Of a stretch of 64,000 nucleotides of DNA, positions 9,730 through 17,916 are shown piece after piece. The notes under the pieces were generated by a model that was given only the letters and a program-made list of their open reading frames with translations, was not told the origin of the DNA and did no database searches. Source of the stretch: Saprospiraceae bacterium. GTDB lineage: Bacteria > Bacteroidota > Bacteroidia > Chitinophagales > Saprospiraceae. The stretch covers positions 1 to 64,000 of the forward strand of contig JADKGD010000016.1 of the NCBI GenBank assembly GCA_016717145.1, in the 5' to 3' direction. The position numbers were made by a program, and so were the translations under genes. Position 1 is the first letter of the stretch. Each line of letters opens with the position of its first letter.

Positions 9730-9822
9730 ATGGTAAAGGACAAAATAATAAACGTAAAAGGAACAGCAGTTACACTTTTCTCAGAAGCAGGTAGTAAATA
9801 CTTTGTAATCACCGATACCTAG
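9730..9822 (+). pseudogene. KilA-N domain protein remnant (30 codons)
   Basis: ATG 9730 to TAG 9820-9822 encodes MVKDKIINVKGTAVTLFSEA... ending YFVITDT. This is the start of KilA-N-type DNA-binding proteins (usual form: M-x-KDKI-V-GTEI-V......YISLTDIA). The frame then stops, where the full protein would run for about 250 residues. It is a truncated N-terminal piece left from a phage- or defence-island-like gene. Confidence 0.5.
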
Positions 9823-9833
9823 TGTTCTGTCAA

Positions 9834-9866
9834 GAAAAAGAACTTAATGAAATGTTGTTCTTTTTC
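9834..9866. repeat. 10-bp-arm hairpin with T-run
   Basis: GAAAAAGAAC (9834-9843) and GTTCTTTTTC (9857-9866) are perfect inverted copies around a 13-nt loop. The 3' arm supplies a short T-run, so it might terminate transcripts from either side. It lies directly after the KilA-N remnant. Confidence 0.4.
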
Positions 9867-9940
9867 CAAATCTCTGCGTTAAAAATACTCGCCGTTTTAC
9901 AATTGAGAAAGGTGTGTGTCAAATATTAAATGCTATCTAG

Positions 9941-9989
9941 CTGTGGCACGGAGGCCACAGTTCAGAGCTAAAATCGTTTGCGACGATTT
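9941..9989. repeat. two tandem small hairpins
   Basis: CTGTGGC/GCCACAG (9941-9947 and 9954-9960) and AAATCGT/ACGATTT (9971-9977 and 9983-9989) are perfect. The second resembles the larger palindrome at 12126-12150, which uses the same AAATCGT...ACGATTT ends. This suggests related repeat sequences on both sides of the astacin gene. Confidence 0.4.
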
Positions 9990-10096
9990 CTTTACGCTCT
10001 TCTTGTTTTTCGCCTTGATCTTTGAAAAAATTACCGCCATTATAATTTAACTTATTTTCTGGACAGTGCACTGGAAACCAGTCTTAATTCTCCAAT

Positions 10097-11209
10097 TTAA
10101 AAAATCATAAGAGAACCAATACCTCCAGCTTCAGCATAGTATAATCTAACTCTGATAATGTATTCCCGACCCTTTATTAGTCTCATATTGATCATGGAAT
10201 TAAGATCAGTACCACTGTCATCGTCACCGGAAAGATAAATTTCCACACCATTACTTTTTTCAAAAAGAACCATTACAGAATCCATTGTACCGAAAGTCTG
10301 GATTTGGTACTTTTTTGAACGATTTGGTTTGAAAATGAAATTTTTCTGTTCCCCGGCTTTGATATCTAAGGGTTGAGAAGCCGCTACTTTAATTTCTGTA
10401 TAATCTTGGGCAGCAAGCGGTGGGTAGAATTTTTTCATGTACTCCTTATCTTTTGTTGATAGTCCACCTGCCGGACGGATTCCATTTCTAAACGCCACTG
10501 GAGATAGTATCATCCCGGCACCAAATGGATAATGCATAACGGAATTTGCATCATGAGTCGATCCGGTTACTTCATTAAGTGGCAGTTTTCGTATGATGTT
10601 ATAAAATGTTTTTTGTCTGTCCCAGTTATTGGGAGGCTGTGCTAATGAACTATATACAGCTTCTTCATCCCAGACAATTCCTGCATTCGGATTTTGGTGT
10701 TCGTGTGGTGCACCTAATGTATGCCCAATTTCATGGATAGCTGTATCCGGTTGATTACTTATATCCCACCCAAAATTCATTGTTCTTTCGTCCGGTGAAG
10801 GAGCTAAATCAATAACGTCTCTTCCGACAAAAGACCAGGCGCCATCACCCCGCAAAAAACCTATTCTAATTTCTGCTTCGTTTTTATCATTTGTTTCTTC
10901 GAATATTAAACCAATGCCTATAGATTTCCATGTTTGAAAAGCTTGTCTAACGACATTCATCTCCGTGGTACTTCCTTTCCAGGAAGCAGGAGATCCATCC
11001 GCGCCACCTTTAAAAAAATAATACTTTAGTTTTGTACCATTGACCCACTTTTTGTCTACCATGATGATCATAGCCTCTCTGTGAGACCCTACATCTGCAG
11101 CAAAAACCCTTGGTTGTGTTTGAATAAGTGTACAATAGCTGTATGCTCCATTTGCGTTGGCAACCAGAGGTACAATTTCCTTTTTTCCGGTTGATTTTTT
11201 GACTGCCAT
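10097..11209 (-). CDS. astacin/M12-type zinc metalloprotease without signal peptide
   Basis: 370 residues. HEIGHTLGAPHE at 159-170 is the metzincin zinc motif HExxHxxGxxHE of the astacin family, and SVMHYP downstream is the Met-turn with the Tyr seen in astacins. After the catalytic domain (about 40-270) comes a roughly 85-residue beta-rich C-terminal region (from about 280) like a pre-peptidase/DOMON-type sensor domain. The N-terminus MAVKKSTGKKEIVPLV shows no signal peptide and there is no T9SS domain, so how it would leave the cell is unclear. It is a single gene surrounded by repeat-rich DNA. Family assignment is firm; substrate unknown. Confidence 0.8.
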   Translation of the reverse strand: MAVKKSTGKKEIVPLVANANGAYSYCTLIQTQPRVFAADVGSHREAMIIMVDKKWVNGTKLKYYFFKGGADGSPASWKGSTTEMNVVRQAFQTWKSIGIGLIFEETNDKNEAEIRIGFLRGDGAWSFVGRDVIDLAPSPDERTMNFGWDISNQPDTAIHEIGHTLGAPHEHQNPNAGIVWDEEAVYSSLAQPPNNWDRQKTFYNIIRKLPLNEVTGSTHDANSVMHYPFGAGMILSPVAFRNGIRPAGGLSTKDKEYMKKFYPPLAAQDYTEIKVAASQPLDIKAGEQKNFIFKPNRSKKYQIQTFGTMDSVMVLFEKSNGVEIYLSGDDDSGTDLNSMINMRLIKGREYIIRVRLYYAEAGGIGSLMIF

Positions 11210-11416
11210 AATAAATTATTTTGTGGTTATATGAATGTTTAAAAATGGGTTATCCACCTTACCTATCAACTTCGACGTCATACCATTCATAGGGTCTTAG
11301 GCCTGAAATTGATTATTGCGTTTTTCGCTCCCAAGCGATTGATTTTACCTGACTTAGTATATTAAGTAAGTCAATGGATGGAGTCGAATTGTTACCTGTT
11401 TTAGACTTTATTTTTT
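11210..11416. other. upstream region of the astacin gene
   Basis: No coding frame seen. An imperfect inverted repeat TGACTTA...TAAGTCA (about 11350-11373) is the only structure. The MITE-like element begins directly after this stretch. Confidence 0.3.
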
Positions 11417-11577
11417 GTAACTATTCAGCTATTACCCCAGCGGGGTGAAATGTTGGTAACCACGGATAAAATCCGTGGGTAAGTGCTAAGAATGACCCGA
11501 TTTTGGCGAGAATTTTGCCTGAAAGGTGCAAAATTCTTGCCAAAATCAAATACTTTTGCTAATAGCTGAATAGTTAC
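11417..11577. mobile_element. 161-bp MITE-like element
   Basis: Perfect 18-bp terminal inverted repeats GTAACTATTCAGCTATTA (11417-11434) and its complement (11560-11577) enclose three nested hairpins: ACCCC-AGC-GGGGT, CCACGGAT-AAA-ATCCGTGG (11460-11478), and a long stem GATTTTGGC(G)AGAATTTTGC against its near-perfect complement around a 9-nt loop (about 11500-11550). No protein is encoded; the minus-strand frame across it is a by-product of the palindromes. No clean target-site duplication is visible. It looks like a non-autonomous miniature element. No transposase with matching ends was seen in the window. Confidence 0.65.
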
Positions 11578-11726
11578 TATTTTCAATAATATCAAAATAC
11601 CGGGAACCACATTTAGTAACATGTTATTTTGGATATATATTTCATTAATAACAGAAAAAACTCAAAAGAATTATGGCTTCATTTTGAACATGCAGATATC
11701 GTACAGCGAATAAAATCAAGCAATAA

Positions 11727-12032
11727 AGAGAGTATATTCCAATAGGGTTTGGTATTCTTCTTTTTGGCAATAATCCAAGAGAGAAATATCCACAAGCAGT
11801 TGTAAAAGCTAAAGTAAAATACGGATCAAATAATTCTTTCCCAAAAGACTTTGAAGGTACGCTTGTTTTGATTCCAAATGAAATTGAATTATGGCTTGAA
11901 CAAGTGTTGCATTCAGAAGTTAGCCGAAAACAGTTTCAACGAAATACGAACACACTTTTCCCTATTGAACCTTTGCGGTTAAGTCGCTTCGAGCACTGTC
12001 GTACTCGACCGTTCCGGATCGCTCCTTCTTAA
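11727..12032 (+). pseudogene. AlbA_2/Schlafen-type ATP-binding regulator, internal fragment
   Basis: An open stretch with no start codon begins after a stop at 11724 and encodes GFGILLFGNNPREKYPQA, then a segment ending IELWLEQVLHSEVSRKQF and FPIEPL. This is the conserved middle of AlbA_2 (Schlafen-type)/RecG-like regulators, which normally goes on with REAIVNA..HRDY. Here similarity ends abruptly after FPIEPL (about 11975) and the frame runs into unrelated sequence. Both ends of the gene are missing. Confidence 0.6.
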
Positions 12033-12035
12033 ATA

Positions 12036-12075
12036 GCTGCGTTAAAAAATGTGAAAGGTTTCACATTTTAGCAGC
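12036..12075. repeat. long hairpin
   Basis: AAAATGTGAAA (12046-12056) and TTTCACATTTT (12059-12069) are perfect with a 2-nt loop. The stem is extended by GCTGC (12036-12040) and GCAGC (12071-12075). It sits where the AlbA_2 remnant ends, so it may mark a mobile-element end. Confidence 0.45.
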
Positions 12076-12125
12076 GAACTGCGAAGGCTTCCCATCCAAA
12101 CATATTCATGATTGGTTCCTTCATT

Positions 12126-12150
12126 AAATCGTGATTTCGTATCACGATTT
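12126..12150. repeat. 10-bp-arm palindrome
   Basis: AAATCGTGAT (12126-12135), loop TTCGT, ATCACGATTT (12141-12150). Perfect arms. It is related in sequence to the small hairpin at 9971-9989. Confidence 0.45.
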
Positions 12151-12209
12151 TGCTTCGCAACATTCAGTCCGGCTCGCAGCAACTACAGAAGCTAATGTTT
12201 GGCTGATTC

Positions 12210-12252
12210 CACATCGCACAGCCAGGAGATAGCTACATGTTTCAGCTCAAAA
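12210..12252 (+). repeat. 43-bp dispersed repeat, copy 2
   Basis: Partner of 9569-9611. A 64-codon frame here (12199-12393) contains the repeat but has no recognised homology beyond the shared segment, so I do not call it a gene. Confidence 0.5.
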
Positions 12253-12417
12253 AGAGTATCAAAAGCTATAGTAGTAGCTACTAGTCTTCATACTTGCCCT
12301 GTTTTTTACACAAATGCACATAAAGATAATCTACATTTTTCAAAACATTTTTATCTTCGTATTACCAAAAGTATACTCAGAAATATTGATTAATCTTCAT
12401 AGATAAATTAAAGTAAA

Positions 12418-13125
12418 ATGACACTAACAGACATCATGTCGGAACTCGAAAGATTGGGTGACGCACAGACTAAAAAAACGCTTATGAGACACGGAGCAAA
12501 GGAACCTTTTTTTGGTGTAAAAGTGGCAGATCTTAAGACTATATTAAAAAAAACCAAAAAAAATCATGAATTATCACTTCAACTGTACGACACTGGAAAT
12601 TCGGATGCCATGTATCTGGCAGGTCTTATGGCAGACGAAAAAAAAATCACCAAAGCCCAGCTTCAGGATTGGGTAGAAAATGCATATTGGTCATATCTGA
12701 ACGAATTTGCCGTACCGTGGGTAGCATCTGAAACAGCCTTTGGTTTTGATTTGGGAATGGAGTGGATAAACTCAAAAAATGAAAATATCGCTGCCGCCGG
12801 TTGGGCTACACTTTCAAGCTGTGCCGCTATACATGACGATAAAGATCTGGATGTAAAATTGTATCAAGCTTTGCTTGACAGAGTAACTACGGAGATACAT
12901 CAGGCACCTAATAGGGTGCGGCAGACTATGAATGCATTTGTGATTGCAGTAGGCACGTTTGTAAAGGATCTCACAAAAAAGTGTCTGGATGTGGCTACAA
13001 TAATTGGTACTGTCACTGTAGATATGAATGGAACAGCATGCAAAGTGCCATCTGCTGGCGAGTACATTCAAAAGCATCTTATAGCAGGTAGGGTAGGTAA
13101 AAAGCGGAAGGATGCAAGGTGTTGA
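12418..13125 (+). CDS. DNA alkylation repair protein (AlkD-like HEAT-repeat)
   Basis: 235 residues built of helical HEAT-like repeats. The N-terminal MRHGAKEPFFGVKVADLK, followed by the SDAMYLAGLMAD and WVENAYW segments, is characteristic of the DNA alkylation repair (AlkC/AlkD) superfamily, specifically the COG4912-like branch common in Bacteroidota. True AlkD glycosylases excise N3/N7-alkylated bases; whether this branch has glycosylase activity is not certain. It ends at a strong bidirectional terminator. An AlkB-like demethylase lies 3.3 kb away on the other strand. Confidence 0.8.
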   Translation: MTLTDIMSELERLGDAQTKKTLMRHGAKEPFFGVKVADLKTILKKTKKNHELSLQLYDTGNSDAMYLAGLMADEKKITKAQLQDWVENAYWSYLNEFAVPWVASETAFGFDLGMEWINSKNENIAAAGWATLSSCAAIHDDKDLDVKLYQALLDRVTTEIHQAPNRVRQTMNAFVIAVGTFVKDLTKKCLDVATIIGTVTVDMNGTACKVPSAGEYIQKHLIAGRVGKKRKDARC

Positions 13126-13140
13126 AGACATAAAATTAGT

Positions 13141-13170
13141 AAGGGTAAAAAACTTATGCTTTTTACCCTT
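13141..13170. terminator. bidirectional rho-independent terminator
   Basis: Perfect 11-bp arms AAGGGTAAAAA and TTTTTACCCTT with an 8-nt loop. A/T runs on both arms suit the convergent genes on either side. Confidence 0.75.
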
Positions 13171-13203
13171 ATAATATAGTATTATATAGAAGTCAGCCTA
13201 AAC

Positions 13204-13791
13204 TTATTCTCCGGATTGGTTTCCTTTGTAAATGGATTCAAGGCTGCCTATAGTAAATGAATTCGTAAAGTCAGCACCAGCCATACTTTTTACATCTGCC
13301 GATGGGTCGGTTGCGTTATCAAATAATCTGATCGCGCGCAATAATGACTTATCACCATTGATGCCAATACTAAAAAGTTTAATTTTATCTCCAGCTTTCA
13401 TCTTATTGTAAAAAGACGAAGGAATTAATTCAGGAATTACTGAGTAATAATCTTTATCAGGCGTAACTGCCGGATTTAGTATTTTTGAAAGAATATTCCA
13501 GTTGCATGGCTTGGTTCCGTCAAAAGTCTGATTGTCATTTATGGGCATATATGTTTGTACAACTCTAGGTATTACACCTTTTGGCACAACCAGTGAAATC
13601 TGTGAATTAAACTGAACCCTGTGTTTTAGTTCCGCAGCTTTACCTTCTGTAATCACTATGTAACAATCCAGATTTTCACTTTTTGAATTGTAAGTCAACA
13701 TATATTTCACTCCGGTTACCTGAGCTTTTACAACAGATACAAAAAGTAAACAAAAAAATAATAATGAGGTTAATGTCCTGCTGAATGTCAT
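13204..13791 (-). CDS. exported protein of unknown function
   Basis: 195 residues with a clear signal peptide (hydrophobic 9-22, cleavage after VKAQ). The mature part begins VTGVKYMLTYNSKSENLDCY, a beta-strand-rich segment of a kind that recurs in large Saprospiraceae surface proteins (cohesin-like strands), and continues with QFNSQISLVVPKG and a long polar C-terminus. No sorting domain or lipobox is present, so it is probably periplasmic or released. It shares a bidirectional terminator with the AlkD-like gene. Confidence 0.65.
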   Translation of the reverse strand: MTFSRTLTSLLFFCLLFVSVVKAQVTGVKYMLTYNSKSENLDCYIVITEGKAAELKHRVQFNSQISLVVPKGVIPRVVQTYMPINDNQTFDGTKPCNWNILSKILNPAVTPDKDYYSVIPELIPSSFYNKMKAGDKIKLFSIGINGDKSLLRAIRLFDNATDPSADVKSMAGADFTNSFTIGSLESIYKGNQSGE

Positions 13792-14401
13792 AATATTTAC
13801 GTTTTTTATGTGAATTGATTATAAAACTTATGCAAAGCTAAAATATATTTTATATATAACAAATAAAATTAATCTATTTTATAGAATTATATGCATAAAA
13901 CCTTTATATATTTTTATTACATTAATATATGGTATTTATTATAATGATACAATCATTGTGGAGATAGCATAGATGTTATAGTTAAGAAAGGAAAATGCAA
14001 TGTCTTAGATACCCCATTATATAAGGTATACTTAAAAAATAAAGCTTTTTTATTTGGACAGATACAGTTTGAAGACATTCGTTCAAAAAACAAGCAATAG
14101 AGAGTGAAGAAGCAAAAGTGCGTCTATTGCCAAACAACGATAAAACCTTAAAAATGATCTACTTATGGCAATAGAAAAAGCATTTTGATTCGAGAATGAA
14201 CGGTGCCTGCAGTGCCTTTTTGAACTAGCATTTTGGTTCTTTTTGCAATGCAAAAAAGTAACTGCCGCCTGCATAAGGCAAAAGTTTGGCTAAAGTGCAC
14301 ATATTTTAACTTGAATGAAACAAAACCTTTGCACAAAAACTTTAAAATTTTATCATATCAAATTGTTAATCTATAATTTATCCGACACATAGCAGACGAA
14401 T
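13792..14401. other. intergenic region with an inverted repeat and a short open stretch
   Basis: Very AT-rich to about 13940. An open stretch at 13948-14100 (+) lacks a start codon but reads like protein (DSIDVIVKKGKCNVLDTP and KVYLKNKAFLFGQIQFED), perhaps a remnant. TCTATTGCCA (14123-14132) and TGGCAATAGA (14166-14175) form a perfect 10-bp inverted repeat. No intact gene is seen. Confidence 0.35.
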
Positions 14402-15700
14402 TTAAAATATACTATAAAGCTTCCAATAAAAAAAAAGTCCAATAAGAATTAAATATGTCCCGCCGTTTGAAACAAATAATATCTTTGACACGATATTCCA
14501 CGAATTGTTTTTTAGTATTTTAATATTTAGGAAACACAAATACAACATGACAGGCAGCGTAAAAACCGGTATATAAGCAGCAATATCCAATAAGGAAAAC
14601 GTATAATGTTTATAAGGTGCAGCGTAGTACAAAATATTGTTGTATCTCAGCAACACATACAAATAATAAAACAGGATTACACTCAATGCGATCACCCAGC
14701 CCATAGCAGATGTGTGATTGGAAACTTTTCGGAATCTGACATAGCCATACATATAATACAGCCCGGATAGAAAAAATAATCCACAACTGAAAAAAAAGAA
14801 AGTCAAAATATAAAGATTGTTTTTGGGTAGTTGGTAGTTTTTGAGTTTTTCAAATTCTCCGTTGAGCGGAAATAGATTGGTGATGTCCAGCATATGGTCT
14901 CCTTTTTTTAATGCTTCTTTTAGATTAAACTGAACCAGGTTTTTGTAATCATGATAAAAGTACATCGACACCATACCCTGTTTCAAATCCCATATGGAAG
15001 ACAGCAGGGTACCATCGCCCAACTTTTCCCGGCATACATGCATAGTATCTGAAAGTGCTGTTGCAAATGCGAGCGTTGTGTCAGTTTCGTTTTTTAGAAA
15101 CGTTACGCCATTGTGATATCGAATCATTTTGTGTGCGTATTCGGGTGATGTCACTGTGGGACAAAAGTTGGATAATACATAATTGGCATCATTTCCTTTA
15201 CTTGTTGTATATGGTTCTACAATGATATATCTACCTGTTTTTTCGATGTAAATAAATACATCTTCAATAAAATAACTATGATCATATTTAAGTACATAAC
15301 TTTCTACCTCCTCAATATTTTTACAATTGTGTAATATGTTTTTTAGGTAAAAATTTGGGTTTGAAATAGGCAATCTATGCCGCATATCCACCATGCCGGT
15401 GATGGGAGTGGGTGATGCCAACCTGGAAAAAGCCAAACCAGCATCATTCATACCTGATTGAGGTGCAAATCCATTTGAACCATCCAATCTTCCTCCACTG
15501 AATACAGCGCCATAAAACATGTTGTCACCGGCGTTTTCAAACCAGATTCTTGGCGTTAGATAATAGGCATCAAAATTTGTTCCTACGATAGTTTTGCCGG
15601 CGTAGCTTATTTTATACATACTGCAAGTATGCCCTTTCCCAATTACAAATAGCATGATAACCAAAAAAAGTAGTGTGGGCACATTGTTTCTTATTGTCAT
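14402..15700 (-). CDS. Ntn-type linear amide hydrolase fused to membrane domain
   Basis: 432 residues. Signal-like N-terminus (8-22), then GKGHTC26SMYKISYAGK. Cys26 directly after the signal region is the expected N-terminal nucleophile of choloylglycine-hydrolase/acylase-type Ntn hydrolases, and GTNFDAYYLTP plus SGMNDAGLAFSRL are the family's conserved Asn/Asp segments. The catalytic part covers about 26-280. The last 140 residues hold four hydrophobic segments (NLYILTFFFFSCGLFFLSG; WVIALSVILFYYLYVLL; AAYIPVFTLPVMLYLCFL; YLILIGLFFYW), so the enzyme is tethered with its catalytic domain outside the cytoplasm. GHTC also resembles a lipobox, so lipoprotein processing is an alternative. Substrate unknown. 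Confidence 0.7.
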   Translation of the reverse strand: MTIRNNVPTLLFLVIMLFVIGKGHTCSMYKISYAGKTIVGTNFDAYYLTPRIWFENAGDNMFYGAVFSGGRLDGSNGFAPQSGMNDAGLAFSRLASPTPITGMVDMRHRLPISNPNFYLKNILHNCKNIEEVESYVLKYDHSYFIEDVFIYIEKTGRYIIVEPYTTSKGNDANYVLSNFCPTVTSPEYAHKMIRYHNGVTFLKNETDTTLAFATALSDTMHVCREKLGDGTLLSSIWDLKQGMVSMYFYHDYKNLVQFNLKEALKKGDHMLDITNLFPLNGEFEKLKNYQLPKNNLYILTFFFFSCGLFFLSGLYYMYGYVRFRKVSNHTSAMGWVIALSVILFYYLYVLLRYNNILYYAAPYKHYTFSLLDIAAYIPVFTLPVMLYLCFLNIKILKNNSWNIVSKILFVSNGGTYLILIGLFFYWKLYSIF

Positions 15701-15739
15701 CCGTCAATTTTTACTACAACGGCATTTATGACATATAAA

Positions 15740-16336
15740 TTATAGCTTATTTATTTTATGTATCAGCTTTTGTTTTACGCCTCCCAACCATTCTTCTTTC
15801 AAAATACTCAACACGATGCTATCCCTTCTTCCTCCTTCAATGGTTGGTAAATGGTTTCGAAAAATTCCTTCAACCACACAACCAATGCTTTGCATAGCAT
15901 GTTTGCTGCGTTCATTTCGATTGTCAGCTCTGAATTCTACCCTTTCCAAACCCATATTTTCAAAAGCATAGGTCAATAGAAGTAGTTTGCAATGTTTATT
16001 CAGACCGGTACCTTGAAATGACGACCCGTACCATGTATAGCCAAGTTGCATTGACTTGTATTCCAATTGAATATCATAAAATCGCGTGCATCCGGCATAT
16101 GATTTACTTCTTTTGTCAAAAACAATAAATGGATATTCTTTTTCCTGTGCTCTGGCTTCTACCGCTTTGACAATATATTTTTGTAAATCATCGACCGTTT
16201 TAATTTGTAGCAGACTATATTTCCATATATCCGGTTCGTTGATGACAAATGATTGCAAATTGTCAATATCACTTGATAATAGTGGTCTCAGCATCACAAA
16301 ATCGTCTTCTAAAATAATATCTTCTTTAAATTGCAT
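15740..16336 (-). CDS. GNAT acetyltransferase (RimJ/RimL-like)
   Basis: 198 residues of the RimJ/RimL type: LRPLLSSDIDNLQSFV at the N-terminus, a QLGYTWYGSSFQGTGLNKH motif (acetyl-CoA pyrophosphate loop equivalent), and VEFRADNRNERSKHAMQSIG followed by the C-terminal strand EGIFRNH. Members acetylate ribosomal proteins, other N-termini or small amines; the substrate here is unknown. It lies 39 bp upstream of the Ntn hydrolase on the same strand, so the two may be co-transcribed. Confidence 0.8.
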   Translation of the reverse strand: MQFKEDIILEDDFVMLRPLLSSDIDNLQSFVINEPDIWKYSLLQIKTVDDLQKYIVKAVEARAQEKEYPFIVFDKRSKSYAGCTRFYDIQLEYKSMQLGYTWYGSSFQGTGLNKHCKLLLLTYAFENMGLERVEFRADNRNERSKHAMQSIGCVVEGIFRNHLPTIEGGRRDSIVLSILKEEWLGGVKQKLIHKINKL

Positions 16337-16440
16337 ACTTTATTGTTATGATGCCACAAATTTACTATAAAAGATTTGTTTTGGCCGGACATATTGTGGA
16401 CAAATAGAGACAGATAGAGAACAGGCAAAAGTATTATTTA

Positions 16441-17049
16441 TTACAAAACAATCGTCCTGAATGTCAAATTTATTCTAGCTTGCCTAATTAGTTTGGTTGG
16501 CGGAAGTCTATGCAGCCAGTAGCTTTGTGTGGTGTCTTTCATGACCAGTAAACTTCCATTTTCAAGCAAAACAGATACGGTTTCTTTTGAATATTTGTGT
16601 TTGAAAACAAATTTTCGTTCCGCTCCAAAACTAAATGATGCAATGGCCCCGTTTTTTTTGAGCGCTTTTTCGGCATCACTATGAAATGCCATTCCTTCAC
16701 TTCCGTTGTGGTATAAGTTGAGTAAGCAGGAGTTAAATTTTTCACCGGTATGTTGCTCTGCTATGGTTTTTAACCTTAATAATTCTTCTGTCCAGGGCAA
16801 TGCTTTTTTTGTAATATTTGAGTATGTATAATCAAAATCTGAGTCGCCATACCAACCCACTTTTCGTTTTGTGATGATCAGTTTACCATACATTACTGCC
16901 TGATCGTTTTTCCATTCGATCGTATTGAATAAAGAATCAAAGTACTGATTAGATTCCGGAGTAGTCATTATCTTACCGAAATAGTTTACTGTACCATCTT
17001 TGGGCAAAATGTTTTTAGAACTATCCGGTAAAGTATTAAATAAATCCAT
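16441..17049 (-). CDS. AlkB-like 2-oxoglutarate/Fe(II) dioxygenase
   Basis: 202 residues. Fe ligands H123-S-D125 and H180 (SYWLHRLPP), and the 2-oxoglutarate-binding Arg192 and Arg198 in ARINLTFR, match the AlkB signature H-x-D...H...RxNxTxR. Substrate-loop features YGDSDFDYTYS and LNLYHNGSEGM are also typical. It oxidatively removes methyl groups from N1-methyladenine/N3-methylcytosine in DNA or RNA. Length is normal for the family. It functionally matches the AlkD-like gene nearby, though they are not in one operon. Confidence 0.9.
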   Translation of the reverse strand: MDLFNTLPDSSKNILPKDGTVNYFGKIMTTPESNQYFDSLFNTIEWKNDQAVMYGKLIITKRKVGWYGDSDFDYTYSNITKKALPWTEELLRLKTIAEQHTGEKFNSCLLNLYHNGSEGMAFHSDAEKALKKNGAIASFSFGAERKFVFKHKYSKETVSVLLENGSLLVMKDTTQSYWLHRLPPTKLIRQARINLTFRTIVL

Positions 17050-17307
17050 TTTATATATGATTTAGTTACAGTATTTTAAGAGGTAATATTATACTAAAAA
17101 TTTAAGGTGTTGAAATTAAACAGCATGTACCTGGTTTTGTTTGTCATTTTGAGGCTTACAAATTTTCATACATATGTTGATTTCAAATTTTGTATTAAAT
17201 GTCATAGAATAAAATGGCATTTAAACCTAGTGATGGTTGTAATTTTCTACATTTGGGTTTATATAATTTTATGAATTTTTATTAATGTAAAAGGGACCAT
17301 TAAAATA

Positions 17308-17916
17308 TTGATAAGAAAAGCACATAATATTGGTATCATCCTGCTTGCTGCGGGCGAATCTTCAAGATTTGGATCACCCAAACAATTACTTGATTTTAAG
17401 GGTAAAAATCTTTTGCAATATATGATTGATATCGCTACTGCATCTGACGCTGAAAAAACAGTTTTAGTCCTCGGAGCAAATGCAAAAAAAATTCAGAACC
17501 AAATAGATGTACATGATATTAATGTAGTACAGAATCACATATGGAAAGACGGACTGTCATCTTCCATTCGCACCGGACTAGAGACAATGCTTCAGATATA
17601 TCCTCAGGTGGAGGCCGTCATTTTAGTCTTGTGTGATCAACCCTTTTTATCAGCAGAAGTCCTGAATGAGATCATTACAAAACATATCGAAACCGGCAAG
17701 GAGATCGTAAACTGTTGCTACGATTTATCATTTGGTCCGCCTACATTATTTTACAAAAGTATGTTTCCAAAGTTGATGGAACTTACTTCAAGTCAGGGTG
17801 CTAAAAGTATAGTACAGGAATGTGCTCACAATGTAACTCATGTTGACTTCCCAAAAGGAAACATCGATATTGATACCACCGCGGATTATCAAAGTTTTTT
17901 ACAGAACGATGCCTAA
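17308..17916 (+). CDS. mocA: molybdenum cofactor cytidylyltransferase-like protein
   Basis: 202 residues starting with TTG at 17308; the only nearby ATG runs straight into a stop. GIILLAAGESSRFGSPKQLL is the nucleotide-binding motif LAAGxSxRxGxxK of the MobA/MocA family, and LVLCDQPFLSAEVL holds the catalytic Asp. It transfers CMP to molybdopterin-Mo to form the cytosine dinucleotide cofactor used by xanthine-dehydrogenase-family enzymes. This fits its place just upstream of such an enzyme. A TACATTTG -7-like box lies at 17248-17255. A 415-bp gap containing anomalous sequence separates it from the next gene. Confidence 0.8.
   Translation: MIRKAHNIGIILLAAGESSRFGSPKQLLDFKGKNLLQYMIDIATASDAEKTVLVLGANAKKIQNQIDVHDINVVQNHIWKDGLSSSIRTGLETMLQIYPQVEAVILVLCDQPFLSAEVLNEIITKHIETGKEIVNCCYDLSFGPPTLFYKSMFPKLMELTSSQGAKSIVQECAHNVTHVDFPKGNIDIDTTADYQSFLQNDA

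Larger units (their letters stand above)
9471..10096. other. palindrome-rich intergenic region with gene remnants
   Basis: No intact gene. The region holds several perfect inverted repeats (listed separately), a 30-codon KilA-N remnant and one half of a 43-bp repeat shared with 12210-12252. It looks like an accumulation of decayed mobile or phage-related DNA between two exported/protease genes. Confidence 0.6.

Noticed and set aside
11425..11622. 65-codon minus-strand frame
   Set aside because: Lies within the palindromic MITE-like element; no protein family.
12199..12393. 64-codon frame after the AlbA_2 remnant
   Set aside because: Only its first 18 codons are shared with another locus (the 43-bp repeat); the rest is featureless and no start signal is seen.
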